Positions 7,040 through 11,262 of a DNA stretch of 11,262 nucleotides are shown here, one piece after another (positions within the stretch are counted from its first letter, which is position 1; each line of letters begins with the position of its first letter). The notes beneath the pieces were generated by a model. It saw only the letters and a list, made by a program, of their open reading frames with translations. It had not been told where the DNA came from and made no database searches. The stretch comes from PGYR01 sp041595255 (GTDB lineage: Bacteria; Bacteroidota; Ignavibacteria; Kapaibacteriales; UBA2268): NCBI GenBank assembly GCA_041595255.1, contig JBFHKR010000083.1, positions 1 through 11,262 on the forward strand. The letters run 5' to 3'. The position numbers were made by a program, and so were the translations under genes.

Positions 7040-8182
7040 ATGGTTGATGAAAAAAAATTAGGCAAACTATTAATTGTAGATGATGATAAGATTATTGTCA
7101 AATTATTGTCTAGAATATTCGAAAAATACTGCACTTTAGAGACTGCTCATTCGGGTGAGGAAGGCCTTGAAATTTTAGAAAGAGGTTATTCGCCAGGAGT
7201 AATACTCAGTGACCAAATGATGCCTGGTATACAGGGCTCAGAGTTTCTAAACCTATCTATAAAATACGTACCTGACGCAAAGCGTATAATCCTAACTGGT
7301 AATCAAGATCTACAGAATATAATGGAAGTGATTTCAGAAGCGAAAGCTTTTATGTATCTGGTAAAACCATTTGACAATATAGCGCTTATAAAAAATGTTT
7401 CTAATGCATTCGAAGAGTATAATACACGGAAAATGCTTACTAATAGAATCAAAGACTACGAAAGTAGAATTGATAAGTACGAAAACAGAATTAAGAGTCT
7501 AGTCGGTGATCACGATATGAGTGTTGAAACTCTTTCTATTATAAATACTTTGTATATTCTAGCTCAAAATGACTCTAGATATTATTTCCGTCAGGGTTTG
7601 AGTAGTATTTGTATAACTTGTCGCTACTTAGCTAAGCAGTTTGATTTGAGCGAAGATGAATCTGAGAATTTAGTGTACGCAGCGTTTATACAAGGTATTC
7701 AAAGAATAGGTGGTACGGATAAATATCATCTTACTGATCCTGGAGATATGAATCTATCGGAACAGCAATTATATAAAAATCATTTCGTAGCTTCATTTAG
7801 TAGCTTATTAGATAATTTCAATCTAGCTGGTGTAGCTGATACTTGTCTTAAAATGTGGGAGAAACCTAACGGTACAGGATTCCCAAACAAACTGAAAGAG
7901 GATAAGATACCAATAAATTCTATCTTGCTTAACTTAGCCGTTAGATACGAAAATCTAGTCTATAGATTAGAGCCAAACGACATTAAAAAACTCAAAGAAG
8001 ATGGTCAAGTAGTACAATCTCCAGACACTACTCTAGTACGCCACCATGCCGCTATATTAGAGCTAAGTAAAAACCTTTCTTATTATGAGCAATTACCAGT
8101 TAAAGCATTTAAAAACCTCATAACTTTTGGCGATTGCCCAACTCTAAAACCAACTGAAGAAGAGTTGGTGATTAAGCTGTAA
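7040..8182 (+). CDS. Response regulator: receiver domain plus degenerate HD-GYP-like domain
   Basis: Residues 1-125 form a complete receiver domain: acidic pocket D14-D15-D16, phospho-acceptor D58 in LSDQMMPG, T86 in ILTG and K109 in VKPF. A basic/acidic helical stretch at about 125-158 (repeats of KDYESRI and DKYENRI) looks like a short coiled coil. Residues 160-330 align with HD-GYP domains: LAKQFDLSEDESENLVYAAFI matches the lead to the HD motif, H248 matches the later conserved His, and NGTGFP (277-282) matches DGSGYP. However, the HD pair is Q218-G219, the HH pair is M272-W273 and the later metal-binding Asp is V301, so cyclic-di-GMP hydrolysis is not expected. It probably acts as a phosphorylation-controlled binding or scaffold protein; this is inference. 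It starts one base after lysC, without a Shine-Dalgarno site, so it is likely coupled to it. No histidine kinase is in the window. Confidence 0.88.
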   Translation: MVDEKKLGKLLIVDDDKIIVKLLSRIFEKYCTLETAHSGEEGLEILERGYSPGVILSDQMMPGIQGSEFLNLSIKYVPDAKRIILTGNQDLQNIMEVISEAKAFMYLVKPFDNIALIKNVSNAFEEYNTRKMLTNRIKDYESRIDKYENRIKSLVGDHDMSVETLSIINTLYILAQNDSRYYFRQGLSSICITCRYLAKQFDLSEDESENLVYAAFIQGIQRIGGTDKYHLTDPGDMNLSEQQLYKNHFVASFSSLLDNFNLAGVADTCLKMWEKPNGTGFPNKLKEDKIPINSILLNLAVRYENLVYRLEPNDIKKLKEDGQVVQSPDTTLVRHHAAILELSKNLSYYEQLPVKAFKNLITFGDCPTLKPTEEELVIKL

Positions 8183-8296
8183 GACAAGCTTTAATTTAAT
8201 TCAATATTATTATAATAAAAACTCTAGCATCACTTTATTTGGTAATACTAGAGTTCGGTATTATTCTTATCGTCTTATTGGTCTGTCTTAGCTTAA
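8172..8296. repeat. Outer inverted repeat spanning the convergent gap
   Basis: TTAAGC (8172-8177) and TAAGACA (8180-8186) on the left pair with TGTCTTAGCTTAA (8284-8296) on the right, giving 13 pairs with a two-base bulge. The left arm covers the last codons and stop of the response regulator gene, and the right arm lies 15 bases beyond the stop of the secreted protein gene. It encloses the inner terminator hairpin, so transcripts from either strand could form a nested structure. Function is not known; it may be part of a bidirectional terminator or arise by chance in AT-rich DNA. Confidence 0.4.
8211..8255 (-). terminator. Rho-independent terminator of the secreted-protein gene
   Basis: AACTCTAG at 8220-8227 and CTAGAGTT at 8248-8255 form a perfect 8-bp stem with a 20-base loop. 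Read on the minus strand, the stem is followed by a T-rich tract (TTTATTATA from 8219 down), as expected for a terminator, 56 bases after the stop of the 982-aa gene. On the plus strand the stem is followed by CGGTATTATTC, a poorer tract, so it may also end the lysC/response regulator transcript but less efficiently. Confidence 0.65.
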
Positions 8297-8310
8297 ACAG
8301 TTGAGATTCA

Positions 8311-11259
8311 TTACTTCTCAATTATCAATTTAGTTATTACTTGTGAATCACCGTTTGTTGCATTGATGAAGTAAACACCAGCAGCCATTCCTTTAATAGA
8401 GAATTCTTTTGTGCTATTATTCGTTACTTTACCATCGAATAATTTGCTAATTATATTCCCTTTGATATCGGAAATAGTAATCAATACGTTAGAGCTATTC
8501 GAATTCATAATCTCTAATGAAATAGATTCTCCATCAAGCGGATTGGAGCTTAATAACTTCATTTGAAGTGAACTATAATCAACTCCATTCTCTACAGAAC
8601 TTTGAGTTTTATTGATAAGCTCTGCTTGTATATATCCGCCATCATCCAATGCAGATTTATTGTTCACAGTAAACTCACCATCGAATTCATAACCAATATT
8701 ATTCTCTGTAATTGGTAATTCTCCATTCCCGGTAGCCGGTCCTGCATCACTTATTACCGATAATCTAGCAAATTTATTTCCTGCTGTACCATCTGCTTTA
8801 AGATCAAATTCAACATTTATAGATTCTCCGACAGGTAATACAAGTCCATCTATTTCTGATATAGGTGTATTAGTTCCCTCTATTCTGAAATTAGTGAATT
8901 GATCTGCATTAGGAGAAGTAGGGTCAACTAAAACTGATCTAATTGTTATATCCGAATAAGCTCCATCGACAGTTGCTGAACTGTTCTTAATCATCACACT
9001 TCCCTTATAAGTGTCGTTGCCTTCTGATATATTAATTGAACCGAAATCAATATTACTTATGTGAATAGTAGGCACATAACCGTTCCCAGATAAGTTATAA
9101 TTCCAAGACAAATCATCAGTCTCTACAATGACATTAGCAGCACTTTCACCCTCTTTATCCGGATTAAATGTCATCATCAAAGGTAGAGACTTACCTTTCT
9201 CAATTGTCATTGGTAGACTTAGACTTCCTTCCAAAGAAAAGTTAGAGTTATCACTAATACTTATACTATTGATAGTAACATCTGATTCAGAGATATTTTC
9301 AACTTGAAGATTGAATTCAGTAGTCTTATTTACTCTTTCTGATAACACTTCTTTATTCAATAATCCGACTACTAAGCTATCTACTTCGTAATAAATATTA
9401 ATCTCAGAAGTATTACCCCCATTATCAGTAATGCTAATTATACCCATAGCGTTTTCATATTTATTATCTACATCCACTTTGAATTGGAAATCGGAGTAAA
9501 CTTTCTCACTATTCCATTCAATTTCTCTCCCTTTATCATCTAATATAATAGGCGCTGTGAAATTATAACTTGATGAACTTAGAGCCGGTTTTTGGCTAAT
9601 TCCTTGATCTACTTGCTTTGGCCAATCACCTTCTTTTCCGTTTCTATTTCCTTCCGGATTATCACTTACTCCAAACAAATATCCATCGTTATTATCCATC
9701 TTCACTATACCAGGTGATAATGAATCTGTTACGTTAAGGCGCTTAGCATTAGAGCTAGCAGGCCAACCATAGGAATCAAAGTTCGCAAAACCATACATAA
9801 AAGTAGAGAATTCCGTCTCACTTTCAATAATCAATGATTCATAGCTTACATTATCCAAAGAAAGCCAATAATAGTCAGTTAATGGAATTCTTTGAGCAGC
9901 AAAGTTTGTATCATAATTAGTAATAGGAACTTCGTTCAAAGTAAACGAGTTCAGAATCTTCTTGTTATTAATTGGGTCGGTTGTGTCACCTCTTGCTAGA
10001 ATACTAATATAGTTATTAGTAAATTCATTGCTACCATAGTTCTTCGGTCTAGTACTAATTGCAGACTTCGTGAACTGTTGAGTAGAAGTTAGAACAATCA
10101 TAAATGGATCAAAAGTTGAAGCACCATCATAATTAGCTGAGTAGGAATATTGGCAAACTAAAATAGGTTTATCTGCAGTTATATGTGACACTCCACGAAT
10201 AGATTCTTGATTATGAGGCATAGTAGCACCAGCTCCATTGAACTCGTACCAATCACCTTTATTAACTAGAGTAATTGGGCCAAAAGCCGAGATTTGCTTT
10301 GTACCTTCTTTTACAAACCACTTAGCATTAATTGTCGTATTATCTTCACCTGCTATAATTCTAAAATAATCGCCTTTGTCAGTTTTTCTATCTAGTTCAA
10401 CAGTAACGTATTCTTTTCCCCAAGCTTCAACAGCTGGGATCATCTCTAATATATGGTCTCTACCATTATTCACAACAGTAGCAGGTATCATAGCTCTATT
10501 GTGGTACGAAATAAGTCCAATAGGTTTATCTGATACTACTCTTGTACCACTTAGGTCAAATATACCTCTTGTTGTACCTGTTCCTTGAACAGCATAAGTC
10601 TCACCCTCATTAAGATAAACTTCTATCTGATCTCCGTGCATTTTACCGCCAGTAGTTTCACCAAAACCTCTAGCTCTATTAGCACCATCAACTATATTAA
10701 TAACTATTCTTGTGCTATCTTCTTTAGCTAGGACTACGAATCCACCAGCCCACTCTCTAGCTTCTTTGAAATCATAAAAGCTATTATGTATATACTCCTT
10801 ACCCCAACTACGTGTAGGTATAGCCATATATCCTTCTGATGTAAAGTTCTTAGAATTAAGACAAAATACTGTTACTGGAGATTCGGAAGTTACTTTATAA
10901 CCTCCATTAGTTACTGTTTCGAAATCAAAAATCTCTGCATCCCAATCTAATAGACCTGTATAAGTTGAAAATTCTACTGTTTCATTAGCTTTTACTGACT
11001 TTTTAATATTCAGTCCTAATGCAACATTCGACAATGTTACTACATTATCTACTCTGGAAGTAACATATATAGCGAGGTTTTGTCCTGGTTGTTGCTTATT
11101 ATCGTTATATGGGAAAGCGACAAAGAACTCAGTCCCTTCCGATGAAGCAAGTTCTAGCGATTTGATATTGGTTTTTATCTGTATATCATCTTTGGCATCT
11201 ACATAAGTAAACCCAAAATGAAATAGTGATAAAATAAGTAAATAGTATATAGCTTTCAT
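8311..11259 (-). CDS. Secreted IgGFc-binding-type protein with T9SS C-terminal sorting domain
   Basis: The 982-residue protein begins with a signal peptide (MKAIYYLLILSLFHFGFTYVDA, about 1-22, predicted cleavage near KDD). Residues about 35-500 match the IgGFc-binding N-terminal domain style: GTEFFVAFP at 42-50, IYVTSRV, then repeated units with WGKEYI (152-157) and WGKEYV (280-285), and three related strands at 126-136, 244-253 and 363-372 (SPVTVFCL, DKPIGLISYHN, DKPILVCQYS). A linker beta region covers about 505-627. Two ASH/choice-of-anchor-like domains follow at about 628-730 and 731-865. The last 75-80 residues form a type A Por sorting domain: NPLDG near 906, ITISDIKGNII, GMAAGVYFI and the end KLIIEK. 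The protein should pass through the inner membrane by Sec and the outer membrane by the type IX system, then be released or anchored at the surface. Its role is probably adhesion or binding; immunoglobulin binding is not implied. The ATG at 11259 is three bases from the window edge, so its promoter is unseen. Confidence 0.9.
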   Translation of the reverse strand: MKAIYYLLILSLFHFGFTYVDAKDDIQIKTNIKSLELASSEGTEFFVAFPYNDNKQQPGQNLAIYVTSRVDNVVTLSNVALGLNIKKSVKANETVEFSTYTGLLDWDAEIFDFETVTNGGYKVTSESPVTVFCLNSKNFTSEGYMAIPTRSWGKEYIHNSFYDFKEAREWAGGFVVLAKEDSTRIVINIVDGANRARGFGETTGGKMHGDQIEVYLNEGETYAVQGTGTTRGIFDLSGTRVVSDKPIGLISYHNRAMIPATVVNNGRDHILEMIPAVEAWGKEYVTVELDRKTDKGDYFRIIAGEDNTTINAKWFVKEGTKQISAFGPITLVNKGDWYEFNGAGATMPHNQESIRGVSHITADKPILVCQYSYSANYDGASTFDPFMIVLTSTQQFTKSAISTRPKNYGSNEFTNNYISILARGDTTDPINNKKILNSFTLNEVPITNYDTNFAAQRIPLTDYYWLSLDNVSYESLIIESETEFSTFMYGFANFDSYGWPASSNAKRLNVTDSLSPGIVKMDNNDGYLFGVSDNPEGNRNGKEGDWPKQVDQGISQKPALSSSSYNFTAPIILDDKGREIEWNSEKVYSDFQFKVDVDNKYENAMGIISITDNGGNTSEINIYYEVDSLVVGLLNKEVLSERVNKTTEFNLQVENISESDVTINSISISDNSNFSLEGSLSLPMTIEKGKSLPLMMTFNPDKEGESAANVIVETDDLSWNYNLSGNGYVPTIHISNIDFGSINISEGNDTYKGSVMIKNSSATVDGAYSDITIRSVLVDPTSPNADQFTNFRIEGTNTPISEIDGLVLPVGESINVEFDLKADGTAGNKFARLSVISDAGPATGNGELPITENNIGYEFDGEFTVNNKSALDDGGYIQAELINKTQSSVENGVDYSSLQMKLLSSNPLDGESISLEIMNSNSSNVLITISDIKGNIISKLFDGKVTNNSTKEFSIKGMAAGVYFINATNGDSQVITKLIIEK

Positions 11260-11262
11260 AAA

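Noticed and set aside
7040..8182. Active cyclic-di-GMP phosphodiesterase of the HD-GYP family
   Set aside because: The HD and HH pairs and a later metal-binding Asp are all replaced, so an active enzyme is not supported.
10376..10588. Plus-strand open frame inside the secreted-protein gene
   Set aside because: It is opposite the IgGFc-binding-type region, which has clear repeats and a signal peptide in the minus-strand frame. Nothing supports the shadow frame.
1..11262. CRISPR array, insertion sequence, prophage or defence island
   Set aside because: There are no regularly spaced direct repeats, transposase or integrase motifs, or terminal inverted repeats. The genes are housekeeping, envelope and secreted types.

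Overview
The window is AT-rich, gene-dense bacterial DNA with eight protein genes and no RNA genes. It most likely comes from the Bacteroidota/Chlorobi superphylum, and possibly from an Ignavibacteria- or Kapabacteria-like lineage. The strongest evidence is the large minus-strand gene at the right end: a signal peptide, an IgGFc-binding-type N-terminal region, ASH/choice-of-anchor-like beta domains and a C-terminal type IX secretion (Por) sorting domain. Supporting evidence is a YfhO protein of the Bacteroidota kind, fibronectin type III domains of the style common in that phylum, and mostly absent Shine-Dalgarno sites. The exact phylum placement is inference.

Left block (about 2-2382, plus strand): the 3' end of a fibronectin type III protein, a two-lobed GNAT-like acyltransferase and a small two-helix membrane protein. 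They are separated by 1 and 7 bases and probably form one operon. A 152-base gap follows. It holds a long-loop inverted repeat that may end the operon and a -7 element that may start the next unit.

Middle block (2535-8182, plus strand): a large YfhO-family membrane protein, then 44 bases later an unrecognised soluble 199-aa protein, an aspartokinase (LysC) and a response regulator. The last three are packed with a TAATG overlap and a 1-base gap, so they are probably co-transcribed and translationally coupled. The aspartokinase keeps its catalytic motifs but has an unusual C-terminal regulatory half. The response regulator has an intact receiver domain joined by a coiled coil to an HD-GYP-like domain that has lost its metal-binding residues.

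Right block (8183-11259): a 128-base convergent gap holds nested inverted repeats, including a good rho-independent terminator for the minus strand. The 982-aa secreted IgGFc-binding/T9SS protein follows on the minus strand; its start lies three bases from the window edge, so its promoter is outside.

I see no mobile element, CRISPR array or recognisable defence system. The best candidates for something undescribed are the unknown protein/LysC/pseudo-HD-GYP regulator cluster and, more speculatively, a 13-codon aromatic-rich reading frame held in the loop of the hairpin before yfhO.
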